From contig NZ_CP097149.1 of NCBI RefSeq assembly GCF_023370075.1, positions 434,001-498,000 on the forward strand: 64,000 nt of DNA, in the 5' to 3' direction. The translations under genes were made by a program, and so were the position numbers. Under the pieces are notes generated by a model. That model searched no databases. It was not told where the DNA came from and was given only the letters and a program-made list of their open reading frames with translations. Shown one piece after another: positions 36,311 to 46,412 of this stretch; within the stretch, counting starts at the first letter, position 1; the number at the start of each line of letters is the position of its first letter. This stretch comes from Deinococcus sp. QL22. Its GTDB lineage: Bacteria > Deinococcota > Deinococci > Deinococcales > Deinococcaceae.

Positions 36311-38023
36311 TCATCCGCTACTTCTCACGGCGTCCAGGCTGGCCGCGCTGTCACGCTCTGTGATGCTGGCGGCGAAACTCAGTTTCTCGGCGTCATCCCG
36401 CTGCCCACAGCGCACCCGCGTGAACAGCTCGCCGTCGTCATCGGTGTCGTAGACCAGCAGTTCAATCGGCTTTTGCACGCGGCTCAGTTCCACTCCAGTG
36501 ACGGGATGGCGCAGGATGATCAGCGCCTGCTCGGCAGGATTGACTTCCCAGCCAGGCACGCGGCATTCGACCGGATCGAGGGTGGGAACACGGGCCAAGG
36601 GGGAAGCCGTGGCCAGCGCCAACTCTGGGTTGACCTCCAACGGCGCGAAGGCATTCACCCGGACGGGCTGACTGTCTTGATCCGGCTTGAGAACCACATG
36701 GATCATGCCCGGCCCCTGTCCCCAGTAGGCAGCGATTTGATCCAGCACCTGACTGGGAAACAGATAGAGGTTGGGCGCACCGGGTGCCGGGTCAAGAAAG
36801 CCGAAGCGCCCGAAAGAAATGCGCTCGTTGTTGACGTAGCAGCGCACGGCATCGATTCTGGCCCCGCTGACTGTCAGTTCCACGCCCACTGGTGGAGGGC
36901 CAGCTGGCAGGGTGAGTGTCAGCACGTAGTCCAAAAACGACCCGATGGTCGATGGGGGCAGCAAGAGGATCTGGCTGTCCCCATCGCCGTCTGTCAAGGC
37001 GACCAGATCGCCTTGGACATTGGCCGGGCCAACAAAGTCATCGCTGTTCAAAAAGTGGCGCACCTCAGCCTGAACAAGCGTTGGATTGATCCGACGAAAC
37101 ACATTCAGGTTGACGGGCAACGGCAAGGAGCGCCAGGCCTGTCCAAAGGTTCGCGGCGCGACGGCCACCGGATACATCAGCCCAACGGTCAGCGTGCTGC
37201 TGAGATTGATGTACTCAGTCGCATTGACCACGAAGGTGAGGCGGGCCGAAAGTGTTTTCGTCCAGATCAGGCGCACGTCGGTGACCAAGGTGGTGGAGTC
37301 CAGATCCATCCCATCCACCTCAACTCCCGGCACCCCCTCATCGATGGTCAAGACTCCGGTGGGATAGCCAAACACGGGACGCAGATCGGCATTCACGCCC
37401 CAGTCAGGATTGATGGTGTCGTTACTGGTAGAGCCATCTTCGTTTAGGAACGCCCGCGTGCGCTCGCTGCGCCCCTTCAGGCGCTGCTCGATCAGGCGGG
37501 CCACCTGCCAATAGTTGCCGTGGATGGCCGCGCTGGTCTTGTTCAGGTCTGGAATGCTCTCCAACGTGGGGGGTTGGAGGCTGGCTCCCACTTGTCCGGA
37601 GACGATCAGGTCAGTAAACAACTGCCGAACCTGTGCGCCGAGGTCAGCCTCGACCAGCAGGGTACGAACTTCAACTTCGTTCAGGCGTTTGGTCTTGAAG
37701 CCTTGCAGTTTGTAGCGGCCGATCTCACTGCGCAGAGAACCATTGATGACAGCCGTGCCTGCGTAACGATTGAGCCAAGAACCAGAGCCGCTGACAGGCC
37801 GGTATTGCACCTGCACCGTGTCACGCGGGCCGATGCCGAGGGTCGTGGGGTCGCCTTCAAAGACGGCCTCTCGGCAATCTCCCAGCGGCCCTACTTCCAT
37901 CGCACGGGGGCCACCGTCCAGATACAGCGGCGTTCCACCCGAAGGGGGTGGATTGAGGGTGAGGACGTGCTTTTCAGTGCCGTCCGGGGAAAGAACCCGG
38001 AGGCGGTATTCAGGATTGCTCAT
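36311..38023 (-). CDS. Phage tail hub/baseplate protein, 570 aa
   Basis: Directly downstream of the tape measure gene (start abuts its stop). The N-terminus PEYRLRVLSPDGTEKHVLTLN and segments such as DTVQVQYRPVSGSGSWLNRYAGTAVINGSLRSEIGRYKLQGFKTKRLNEVEVRT resemble the strand-rich hub proteins (gpD/gp44-like domains) that cap the tail tube. There are several beta domains and no enzyme motif. It probably forms the central hub around the tape measure C-terminus. Family assignment is tentative. Confidence 0.6.
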   Translation of the reverse strand: MSNPEYRLRVLSPDGTEKHVLTLNPPPSGGTPLYLDGGPRAMEVGPLGDCREAVFEGDPTTLGIGPRDTVQVQYRPVSGSGSWLNRYAGTAVINGSLRSEIGRYKLQGFKTKRLNEVEVRTLLVEADLGAQVRQLFTDLIVSGQVGASLQPPTLESIPDLNKTSAAIHGNYWQVARLIEQRLKGRSERTRAFLNEDGSTSNDTINPDWGVNADLRPVFGYPTGVLTIDEGVPGVEVDGMDLDSTTLVTDVRLIWTKTLSARLTFVVNATEYINLSSTLTVGLMYPVAVAPRTFGQAWRSLPLPVNLNVFRRINPTLVQAEVRHFLNSDDFVGPANVQGDLVALTDGDGDSQILLLPPSTIGSFLDYVLTLTLPAGPPPVGVELTVSGARIDAVRCYVNNERISFGRFGFLDPAPGAPNLYLFPSQVLDQIAAYWGQGPGMIHVVLKPDQDSQPVRVNAFAPLEVNPELALATASPLARVPTLDPVECRVPGWEVNPAEQALIILRHPVTGVELSRVQKPIELLVYDTDDDGELFTRVRCGQRDDAEKLSFAASITERDSAASLDAVRSSG

Positions 38024-41000
38024 TTAGCCTCCGGAGAGTGCGCCGGTGGAGCTGCTATAGCTGCCACTGGGGCCGTTGACGTTGATGGTGACGCCCCGCT
38101 TGAAGATGGTGTCGAGATTGGACACTGTGGCTTGGAACATGGTTCCGGCGTCTTTAATGCCGCGTACCCCTTCCAGCAGCGGTGTGGCGAGGGCGAACTG
38201 CAAGGGTTCAGGCAGGCTGGCCAGCGATCCGGCCCCACTCACCCCGCCCGTGTTCAGGTCATCAGTGCTAATGCCGAGGTTGCCGCGCAGACGATCCAAA
38301 CTGGGATTGATGCGCTGACCGAAGTCCATCGCAAACCGTTCGCCCACCTTGACCCGGTCAGTGAAGGTGTCCACTGCCGCTGCATCGTCCGAAGTGTCTT
38401 CAGTCTCTGCCGCGTCAGTCAGGGCCTTGATACCCGGCGCGAGGATGTCTTGCAGGGCTTTATTGAAGACGGCTTCGATCACCCCGTCCACCACGCCCTC
38501 AAAGGCTGATTTCCGGAAGGTGTTGGAAAACTCGTCCCAGTTGCCAGTGGTCAGGGCTGTTTTCAAACCGTTCTTGATCCCGTTGACCAGGCCACCTTCA
38601 ATGCTCTGAGCAATCTTCAAGCCCAGTTCGTTGATTTCCTGCTTGACCTCTGGCCCGCCACCGAAGGTATCGGCCAGCCAGCCCCGCGAGCGTACGAAGG
38701 TCTTTGAGTAGTTGTCACCGTTGATCAACGTGAATCCCTTGTTGAAATCCTCCTGAATGCGTTTCGCTTCTGCCTTGGCTTTCTGGAAGCCGGAGAGGGC
38801 TTCGGCGATCCCCGAAACGATCTTGGTAATCGCGCCCACCCAAGCACCGATGTCGGCTGGATTGGCAACGATCCGGGCGATGTCCCCAGCCAGGGCCACA
38901 ACCTTCCCGGCGAGGTTTTCAGCCCCGCGCAAGTTGGCTCCGATGTCTGCCATCTGCTCGTCACCTTCGCCGAGTGTTTCGAACAGTTGCGCGAAGCCCC
39001 CGGCCAGCTCTTGGACGTATCCAGCGTAACGCTGAACCTCCATCAGTTTCCCTACTGATCCAGCGGCTTCACGCGCATTGGCAGCCAGCTCGCGGAACTG
39101 TCCCGCGAGATCGGCCTTCCCTGCACGTTCAGCGGCAGCGGCATACCGTTCAGCGTCGGTGGCAAGGTCTAACAGGCTTCGAGCCGCTTCCTCTCGGCCA
39201 ATGCTGCCCTCGTCACGCTGCTTCTCGGTCGTGATGCCCCGCCCCGCCAGGTCGAGCATGTTGTCCCGGTCAGGGTTGGGCGGGTCGATAAGTTCCAACG
39301 GTTCTTCGTCCTGAAGCTGCTTGACCAGGCGCAACAGGTATTCCAGCTCTACGCTGGTCAACTCACCCGCTAGTCGTGCCGCGTTCAGGCTGTCGGTCAG
39401 GGCGGCAGCCTGAGTGGGATCTTTCAGCGCATCCTTCAGGTCAAACACGCTTTGGGTCAGGTCAAGGAACCGGTTAGTGGGGCCGTCTGGAAGGGTTTTG
39501 GAAGCCCGCTCCCAGCCGTCCACCACAGCATCTCCCGTAATTTCCTGCAAGGTCTTGATGTACCCGTCTGCACTGGTGACGCCCGCTTCCAGGCCCGTGC
39601 GAACCGCTTCCGGCAACAAGCGGCCCAGCCCAGAAGCGAGAAACTCGCCCATCTGATCCATGATCCCCTGCAACTGGGCGGGATCCGTCTCGTTCCGCAG
39701 GGCTTCCAGGAGCGTTCCGGCCTGCGTGAGCGCCCGCCCTTCCGCCTCGTTCTTCGGCGTGAAGCCCGCGCCCTGCACGTCGAAGTCAGCGCTTTGGGCG
39801 AACTGTTGCTGGAGGTCGGCCCGCAGCTCCAACAGGCGACCCCGCATCTTGACGTCTGTCTCGGACGCCAGTTGGTCGGTCACGGCGGCGATCTGCCCGG
39901 ACAGGCTGCCCGTCAGTCCCGCCAGGAAGGTATCGAACTCCGTATCGGCGTTCAGTGCGTTCTGGAGGGCGAGAATTTTCTGCGTCACGGCATCAATGGA
40001 GTCTCCGACTTCCTGCCCGTCTTCGGCCCGGAGGAACAGGGCGTCGAGGCTGTCGTACAGGACAGCTAGGCCCATTTGCGTGTCACCCAGGCCGTCATAC
40101 GCATCGGCCAGCGCGATACTTTCCGTCGCCAGATCGCCCGCCGCCGCCGTAAAAGCCGCCATGTCATCGGCACGGTTGGCAACAATCGCCTCCACTTCTT
40201 TCAGCACGTCGCGGGAGAGGATGCCCGCTTCAGCCAACTCTTCCAGCGTCTGCATGTAGGCTGCCGTCGCATCTGCTGCTTTGGGTAAGTTCTCTAGCAC
40301 GTCTTGCAGTGACACGGTGTAGCGCCCCTGGACGCCGCGCACCCGGTCGTGACTGTCGGTGAGCTGGTCAAAGGCCCCGGAGGAGACGCCTGCCGCGAAG
40401 GCCTGCTGCTCCAGCGCGGTTGCGTTCTTGAGGGCTGCTTGCACGTAGACGTTGGTCGAGAGCCCCGCCTTGTCAATTGCCTGCCGCATGACGTTCAGGT
40501 CTTCGGCGTAGGCCGTCAAGTCCGCGAGCGTCACGTTCTTGCTGTCTACTTTTTCGCGCAACCCTTGGGCGAGCTGCGAGATGTTGTCGCGGGCATCCTT
40601 AGCACTAGCCGCAATCGCCTCGCGGGCAGCTGCTACAGCGTCATTCGCGGCAAAACGGGCCTGCTGTTCGGCCACCGCAAAGGCCCCAAAAGCAACTTGC
40701 CTCGCGGCCCCTTCATTCGCAGTCCCACGTGCGGCATCGAGTGCAGCGTCCCGCACCTTCGTCGCAATGCGAACTTCCCGCTCGTACTGCAACTGTCCGT
40801 AATGCTTGGTCAGGGCAAGTTGCTTCTGAAGGTTGCCCTCAAACCGCTTGATGTGCTGCTCGCCCTGGACGGTCAGGCGGGCATCGCTCTGCCGGGCGGC
40901 TTCAATATTCAGAGCCGCCAGTTCCACGTCAAAGATCTTCTGCTCGGCCAACACGGCTTCGTTAGCTTTGCGTACCGCCTCAGCGCGGGTGGTCTTCAGG

Positions 41001-44000
41001 CCCTCCAAGCCAGTGTCGTATTGCGTTGTGGCAAGATCGCGCAGCGCCTTCTGATTCGGCTTGCCTTCGGCGTCCCGGAAGGCGCGGGTTTTGGTGGCGA
41101 TCAGAATCTTGACCTGATCGTCGTATTCCTGCTGTGAGTATTTGCGGGTGAGCTCCAGTTGCTTCTGAAGATCGCCCTCGTGGGCGCGAATGTCGGCATC
41201 GTTGCGGGCTTTCAGGCGGGCAGCGGTGGCCGTCGCCTGCTGGATTTTCAGTTCAGAGAGTTCCTTTGCAAAGCGAGCCTCTTCCTCGATACGGGTCCGG
41301 CCTGCGGCACTGGCCGTCTCGCTGCTTTCCCTCTGGGCCTGTGCGCGATCATCAGCGGCCTCTTTGTAAGCTTTTTTGACGGCCAGGCGCCGGGTTTTCT
41401 CGATGGCCTCAAGGTCAGCCCCTTCCACTAGACCTGCTAACCTCGCCGTTTCGCCTGCCTGCTTGACAAGCTGATCCCGGCGCAAATTGGCAAGTTGATT
41501 TTCAGCCCGGATGATGGCGGGACCAGAGGCCGCAATAATCTGGGCCTTTTTAGCGGCGTTGTCTTTCGCCGCCGCCAGATCTTGAGCCTGCTGGGTTTTG
41601 AGACGGGCCAGCGCACGGCGGGCCTCAGATTCGTTGTTATCAGCCAGGGCTTTATTGAAATCCTCCTGGTTCTGGAGTCTTGCCTTATTACGAGCTTCAT
41701 CACTGCGCTGGGCAGCTTCGCGCAGGTTGGCCGCTTTGCTAGACGCATCCCCAGCCAACTCCAAGAGCGCACGATATTTGGCCGTTTCTTTGTTCTTATC
41801 TCTCTCGACTTGGGCAGCTTTGCTGGCCGCTACTGCGATGCTGTCCAGACTCTTGAGGTATTGGGGCGTCTGTTCATTGAGCTTGTAGAGGCTGCCCGAC
41901 ACATCGAGTTGGCCTTTGAGTTTGTCAAAACCCTGACCATACTGGCTGATCACTTTGTCAGTCGCCTTGACCTGCGCCTGGACATATTCCAGTGCAGCAG
42001 CGGCACGAGGCCCAGACTCGCTAAACGCTTTGAGCACACGGTCAGCCTTGACATTGGCCGTCAGATCGCCAGACTTCTCAGTCGCTTCTACTCGCGCCAA
42101 GATGCGTTTGGCTTCCTTGAAGAGGGCCGCGTCGGATTTTGGCCCAGCAGGCGCCTCGAATACAACAGGCGCAGGTCTGACGACACCCGGCACATCTCCA
42201 ACACGCACAAAGCCCTGAGGCGTCCCCAGGCTGGTCATGCGCTCGTCGGAGACCACCGCACGGCCATTTTGCTGACCCCACAGGTTGTTGCCCCGCACCA
42301 TGTCCTGTCCGTTGGCGTTCTTACCCATGTAGACACCGATGTGGTCGTCATAGATCACGACGTCACCGGGTTTCAGTTTGGACATATCGCGCTGCAGCAG
42401 GGGGCTGCCTTCCAGGTTGTTGCTGATCTGCTTAGCATCGCCGCCAAAAACCTTCTCAATCTCTTTTTGGGCCTCTGGTGCAGCTTTTACCAGCATCATG
42501 CGCACCCAACGGGCACACCAACCCGCCACGGTGTCAGCCTCCATATTTCCTGTCTGGCCCTGAATCGCGTTCAAGATGCCCGCATTTAGGGTGGCGACGT
42601 CAGGCTCCAAGGCACGCTGTTGACCGGGCAGCAAGGCCCCCTGCCCAGCCAGATCAGCCTGAGGCATCCCAGCCCGGAACTTGTTGAATACAGAGGCTGA
42701 GTAGGCCTGAGTGCTGGGGCCATTCGTTGTCCCAGTCCCGTACCAGCGGGCAGCAGCGGCCTTCACGGCCTTCTCGACATTGCCTCCATTGCGGCGCAAT
42801 TCTTCGGTGAGATATTCGTTCAGCTTGTACTGACCGATCTTCTCTTGCAGCTCTGGGCTGTCCAGGATTTCGCGCAGGGTGTAGTCCTTACCAGTGGCCT
42901 TGAAATCCCAGCCAAAGCCGGTCTGACCCTTGGTATCCATGTTGGCCCGGGCATATGCACCCCGCTGAGCTTGAGGCAGGTTGTAGGACTCTGGGCTGAT
43001 CAGGTTGAACGGCATGACCTGGTACTTGCCCACCGCGCCCTGACCCTTGTTCGCCCAATCAGTGTTGAAGGCTGAATAACCACCTGACGATTTGCTTTCC
43101 TGCTCGTAGATGGCCTTGAAGAACGCCTGTGCGATCTGGGTACCGGTCTGACCCTGCAGGGCTAGTGGCGAGGAAGCTGCCAAGGGTTTACCTGCTTTCT
43201 CTATAGCTGCAGCGGCTTTTTCGATGGCTTTGACCAACATGGCTTGGAATTTAGGCAAGTCGGCTTCAATCCGCCGCCACTGTGCGCCCCGATCTTCCCC
43301 GTTGGTGGTGGCCGTTAGCACACCCAATTCGACCAGGGCGTCCCGAGTCTGAGTCACCGTCGTTTTGTTGTTCTTGGCATCCACGTAGGGCTGAGCCCAC
43401 TTACCGGTCAGGATACCGCCGAGGGTTTTGGTGCCTTCGCCGATTCCACCGAAGAACTTGATGATGGCCGTAGTCGTGTCGTCTTTTGCCGTGATTTGCA
43501 GGGTGGCGTGAATATCGTTCGGCGATTTCACAGCACTCAGTTCCTGGTTGATCTTCACGATCTTCCCGAGGAAATCAGTGGCCCATTCGAGCATCTTGTT
43601 CGCACCAGGCAAGAACCCCGTACCAACCATGATTTTGAAGTTTTCGAGGGTAGCGTTGAAAATCTGTTGCTGACCCCGGAACCCTTCCATTTTCTTCGCG
43701 GCTGCCTCTTCTGCGGCGCCCATTTTGCTGAGCTGCTCAGTACGAGCCGCCAGACCTTTGGAACCCTGTTCCATCAGGGCGAAGAAGACACGTGCACCAT
43801 CTGAGCCGAAAATCATTTCTGCGGTCGTCGCCTGCATCTCGGGCGTCATATCGCCGAACGATTCCCGCAGATTGTCAGCAATCGCACCCAGGCTCTTAAA
43901 GTTGCCCTGGGCATCGAAAGCATTAAACCCGAGGCGCTTCATTTCCGCTGCTGCTGCTTTGGAGTTCGGGGTCAGGGCCATCAGGAAGTTCTTGACCGAG

Positions 44001-45910
44001 GTACCAGCGTCGGAAGCACTGAGAGCTTTATCGGTCAGGAAACTAATCACGCCAGTGAAATTGGTAAAGTCCACGCCACTGGCTTTGGCCTGTGCCCCAC
44101 CCGCCGCAATGGAATCTTTGAAGTTGTCGATCTTGATGGAGGTGCCGTTCACACCGACAGTCACGATGTCGACAATTTCTCCGAGGTCTTCAGCCTCCAG
44201 TCCGAACGCTTTCACGCTAGCTGCCGCAATGCCGCCAGCGGTTGCCACATCCGTGCCGACTGCTTTAGCGAGAAGTAGGCTGTCTTCCAGGGCACCATCC
44301 AGGATCTGGGCTGTGTTCAGGCCCTGGCTGCCCAGTTCCTCAATCCCTGCCGCCGCTTCCGTACCGCCCACACCCAACTTGGAGAGCCGGTCACTGCGGG
44401 CAATGGCGTCCAGTTGCACGAGTTGTGCGCCGGTAGCTTCGGTGGTGGCTGCGGCCTTGCTCATCGCCTGCTCGTAGTTCGCAGCAGTGTTCATGGAGAC
44501 CACAAAAGCCGCTGTGACAGCAGTGATCCCGGCTGCTACAGCCGTAAACGCCATAGCGGTTTTGGCCTCGTTAATGGCCGATTCCCGCGCCGCCTCGTCG
44601 CCTTCCTGACGAGCCGCTGTAAACGACTGAATCTGCTCAGCCGCACCCTCAACTGCACCTCCAAGGGCTTCGGTCGCAACTTCAGTTGTGGCGCCAGCCG
44701 TTGCCGCTTCGAGACTGGCAGAAGCGTTGAGTTGCAGCTGCTTGTTCATTCCGGCAAGGGCGTCTGTCGTGTTGGAAATCTTGCCCGCTTCCAGAGCACC
44801 ACCCACAGCTGCGGGCAGCAGCAAGCCACCGACACCGCCGGTGCGTCCACCAACAGAGGTAGCGGCACCAACTTGAGTGCTGACCCCATTGCGGGCCGCG
44901 TCACTCATGCCTGAGGCCGCACGCTTGACCTCGTCATAGCGGGAACGGATCCCGGCCACGAAGCCATCACCCACCATGCGCCCCAAGTACTCCATGACCC
45001 GGGAAGGCGAGTGAATGTCCAGATTCTTGCGAATGGCGTCAGCGATGGCGTCGGCACTGTTCCCAGCCACCTGCTTGACCTGCGCCTGGTTGTTCTTCAT
45101 GCCCGCAATCAGGCCTTGCATGGTGTCTTCGCCGAGTTCTGCCGCCGTGTTCTGGGCCGCAGCACGCTTAGCAGCGATGAGCTGGACGAAGCCGCCCAGC
45201 AAATCACCCGCCACGCCGAACTGAGACAGCACACCCGCAATCCCCTGCTCGATGCCCGCGCCGAACCCACCAGGGGTATTGATCCCCTGAGATTGATCCA
45301 TAGTCCGCTGTGCTTGCGCCGCAACTTGGGTGAGTCGTCGATAGGCGTCGCTCTGTTTATCCACCGTCAGCGCCATCTCCAGCGCTTGCTGTCGCAATCT
45401 CCCCTGCTGCTGAAACACCTGCTCATTGGAGAGGACACGGGTCTGCCAGAGGTTGCGCATGGCCCGCACTTCAGCGTCCAGCGCGTTGATGCTGCCCTGA
45501 GACCGCTCTTTCTCAGCACGCCGGGCTTCACTGGCCAGTCGCAGGTTCAGGCTGACCTGTGCACCCTGCTCGCGCAGTTTGGCGGTATTCGCAGCAGTCG
45601 CAGCGGCCTGCTGTTTAATCTCAGCAGTCTGCACCTGCAGGCTTTTGGTGGTGGCCGCGTATTGAGTGCCCAGGAGGCGGGCAGCCTGAGTACGAGCAGC
45701 AGCATCCTGCTTGCTTAGCGCACTCAGCGCTGTGACATCAGCCTTCACCTGGTCGATGGCTTCTAGGGCGGGTTTGGCGTCCATATCCAACTTCAGGCCT
45801 GTTTCGCGGTTCACCTGTTGCTGGAGCTTGCGCAAGTCGCCCATTACGCCGGAAGGATCAAGCGCGGTACCAATGGTCAGATCACCGACGGGGGCAGAGG
45901 GGGCAGTCAT
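38024..45910 (-). CDS. Phage tail tape measure protein with lysozyme-like and CHAP-like domains, 2628 aa
   Basis: Sets tail length and is ejected during infection. Order: helical N-terminus (1-210); a hydrophobic segment near 455-475 (AFTAVAAGITAVTAAFVVSM); a TP901-type tape measure core at about 480-770 with FGLEAEDLGEIVDIV and NTAQILDGALEDS. A lysozyme-like (SLT) domain lies at about 920-1060, with Glu in YEQES and GAVGKYQVMP. A CHAP/NlpC-like domain lies at about 1125-1240, with Cys in GWCARWVRM and His in YDDHIGVYMG. A very long coiled-coil region rich in Ala/Glu/Arg fills 1250-2450, and the C-terminus is Gly/Ser-rich. GGAGGTGA lies upstream of the ATG. At roughly 0.15 nm per residue the tail would be near 390 nm, less if the enzyme domains do not count. 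Confidence 0.9.
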   Translation of the reverse strand: MTAPSAPVGDLTIGTALDPSGVMGDLRKLQQQVNRETGLKLDMDAKPALEAIDQVKADVTALSALSKQDAAARTQAARLLGTQYAATTKSLQVQTAEIKQQAAATAANTAKLREQGAQVSLNLRLASEARRAEKERSQGSINALDAEVRAMRNLWQTRVLSNEQVFQQQGRLRQQALEMALTVDKQSDAYRRLTQVAAQAQRTMDQSQGINTPGGFGAGIEQGIAGVLSQFGVAGDLLGGFVQLIAAKRAAAQNTAAELGEDTMQGLIAGMKNNQAQVKQVAGNSADAIADAIRKNLDIHSPSRVMEYLGRMVGDGFVAGIRSRYDEVKRAASGMSDAARNGVSTQVGAATSVGGRTGGVGGLLLPAAVGGALEAGKISNTTDALAGMNKQLQLNASASLEAATAGATTEVATEALGGAVEGAAEQIQSFTAARQEGDEAARESAINEAKTAMAFTAVAAGITAVTAAFVVSMNTAANYEQAMSKAAATTEATGAQLVQLDAIARSDRLSKLGVGGTEAAAGIEELGSQGLNTAQILDGALEDSLLLAKAVGTDVATAGGIAAASVKAFGLEAEDLGEIVDIVTVGVNGTSIKIDNFKDSIAAGGAQAKASGVDFTNFTGVISFLTDKALSASDAGTSVKNFLMALTPNSKAAAAEMKRLGFNAFDAQGNFKSLGAIADNLRESFGDMTPEMQATTAEMIFGSDGARVFFALMEQGSKGLAARTEQLSKMGAAEEAAAKKMEGFRGQQQIFNATLENFKIMVGTGFLPGANKMLEWATDFLGKIVKINQELSAVKSPNDIHATLQITAKDDTTTAIIKFFGGIGEGTKTLGGILTGKWAQPYVDAKNNKTTVTQTRDALVELGVLTATTNGEDRGAQWRRIEADLPKFQAMLVKAIEKAAAAIEKAGKPLAASSPLALQGQTGTQIAQAFFKAIYEQESKSSGGYSAFNTDWANKGQGAVGKYQVMPFNLISPESYNLPQAQRGAYARANMDTKGQTGFGWDFKATGKDYTLREILDSPELQEKIGQYKLNEYLTEELRRNGGNVEKAVKAAAARWYGTGTTNGPSTQAYSASVFNKFRAGMPQADLAGQGALLPGQQRALEPDVATLNAGILNAIQGQTGNMEADTVAGWCARWVRMMLVKAAPEAQKEIEKVFGGDAKQISNNLEGSPLLQRDMSKLKPGDVVIYDDHIGVYMGKNANGQDMVRGNNLWGQQNGRAVVSDERMTSLGTPQGFVRVGDVPGVVRPAPVVFEAPAGPKSDAALFKEAKRILARVEATEKSGDLTANVKADRVLKAFSESGPRAAAALEYVQAQVKATDKVISQYGQGFDKLKGQLDVSGSLYKLNEQTPQYLKSLDSIAVAASKAAQVERDKNKETAKYRALLELAGDASSKAANLREAAQRSDEARNKARLQNQEDFNKALADNNESEARRALARLKTQQAQDLAAAKDNAAKKAQIIAASGPAIIRAENQLANLRRDQLVKQAGETARLAGLVEGADLEAIEKTRRLAVKKAYKEAADDRAQAQRESSETASAAGRTRIEEEARFAKELSELKIQQATATAARLKARNDADIRAHEGDLQKQLELTRKYSQQEYDDQVKILIATKTRAFRDAEGKPNQKALRDLATTQYDTGLEGLKTTRAEAVRKANEAVLAEQKIFDVELAALNIEAARQSDARLTVQGEQHIKRFEGNLQKQLALTKHYGQLQYEREVRIATKVRDAALDAARGTANEGAARQVAFGAFAVAEQQARFAANDAVAAAREAIAASAKDARDNISQLAQGLREKVDSKNVTLADLTAYAEDLNVMRQAIDKAGLSTNVYVQAALKNATALEQQAFAAGVSSGAFDQLTDSHDRVRGVQGRYTVSLQDVLENLPKAADATAAYMQTLEELAEAGILSRDVLKEVEAIVANRADDMAAFTAAAGDLATESIALADAYDGLGDTQMGLAVLYDSLDALFLRAEDGQEVGDSIDAVTQKILALQNALNADTEFDTFLAGLTGSLSGQIAAVTDQLASETDVKMRGRLLELRADLQQQFAQSADFDVQGAGFTPKNEAEGRALTQAGTLLEALRNETDPAQLQGIMDQMGEFLASGLGRLLPEAVRTGLEAGVTSADGYIKTLQEITGDAVVDGWERASKTLPDGPTNRFLDLTQSVFDLKDALKDPTQAAALTDSLNAARLAGELTSVELEYLLRLVKQLQDEEPLELIDPPNPDRDNMLDLAGRGITTEKQRDEGSIGREEAARSLLDLATDAERYAAAAERAGKADLAGQFRELAANAREAAGSVGKLMEVQRYAGYVQELAGGFAQLFETLGEGDEQMADIGANLRGAENLAGKVVALAGDIARIVANPADIGAWVGAITKIVSGIAEALSGFQKAKAEAKRIQEDFNKGFTLINGDNYSKTFVRSRGWLADTFGGGPEVKQEINELGLKIAQSIEGGLVNGIKNGLKTALTTGNWDEFSNTFRKSAFEGVVDGVIEAVFNKALQDILAPGIKALTDAAETEDTSDDAAAVDTFTDRVKVGERFAMDFGQRINPSLDRLRGNLGISTDDLNTGGVSGAGSLASLPEPLQFALATPLLEGVRGIKDAGTMFQATVSNLDTIFKRGVTINVNGPSGSYSSSTGALSGG

Positions 45911-45939
45911 AGGGGGTCACCTCCCGGCGTCCGGGTACG

Positions 45940-45964
45940 AAAAAGCCGCCCGGGAAGGGGCGGC
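45940..45964 (-). terminator. Intrinsic terminator before the tape measure gene
   Basis: Minus strand GCCGCCCC, short loop, GGGCGGC, then five T. It sits between the 139-residue membrane protein and the tape measure start (30 bases away), so it probably throttles tape measure expression. Confidence 0.75.
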
Positions 45965-45987
45965 AGTGATTAAAGAGGAACGGACGG

Positions 45988-46407
45988 TCAGCGTTGAGAC
46001 AGGAAGAATCCACCCACCAGCAGCACCAACCCGATGACAATTAAAAGAAAACGGGTGAGTTTATCTTGCTCTCGACTCTCGTTATCAACTTTGCCCTTAG
46101 GCTCAAAGAGTCGGTCATACACACTGTTGTAGTTGATGAAGCTCGCCACCCACGCCAAAGGCCAGCCGACATACGGCGAGAAATTGAAGGCCAATAGGAG
46201 GCCAATAGCCAGCCATGCCAGTCCAACGCCCCACGAGCCCAGCCACATCAGCCCTGCGCCAGGAATCACGAGATTGAGCACGATGCCTCCCCAGTAACTT
46301 GGCGGGTTTTGAATGCGCTGTGCTGTAGTCAGGTCTTGTCGGACTTCAGCTCGGTACGCCTCTTCAGCGCGAATCCGTTCACGGGTCGCTTCATCCAGTT
46401 GGGCCAT
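45988..46407 (-). CDS. Phage-encoded two-helix membrane protein (TM2-like), 139 aa
   Basis: The ATG at 46407 is chosen; the longer frame to 46914 overlaps the chaperone frames and is out of character. Charged N-terminus (MAQLDEATRERIRAEEAYRAEVRQD), then hydrophobic segments at about 42-60, 63-90 (WGVGLAWLAIGLLLAFNF) and 117-136. The GIVLNLVIPGAGLMWLGSW part resembles TM2-domain proteins. A membrane protein between the chaperone and the tape measure is unusual. It could be a superinfection-exclusion or moron gene; this is inference. Confidence 0.6.
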   Translation of the reverse strand: MAQLDEATRERIRAEEAYRAEVRQDLTTAQRIQNPPSYWGGIVLNLVIPGAGLMWLGSWGVGLAWLAIGLLLAFNFSPYVGWPLAWVASFINYNSVYDRLFEPKGKVDNESREQDKLTRFLLIVIGLVLLVGGFFLSQR

Positions 46408-46412
46408 ACCCG

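Noticed and set aside
36257..37447. 396-codon plus-strand frame
   Set aside because: Antisense to the tail hub gene; no Shine-Dalgarno and shadow-like composition.
41495..42589. 364-codon plus-strand frame inside the tape measure gene
   Set aside because: Antisense to a continuous 2628-codon gene with recognisable domains.
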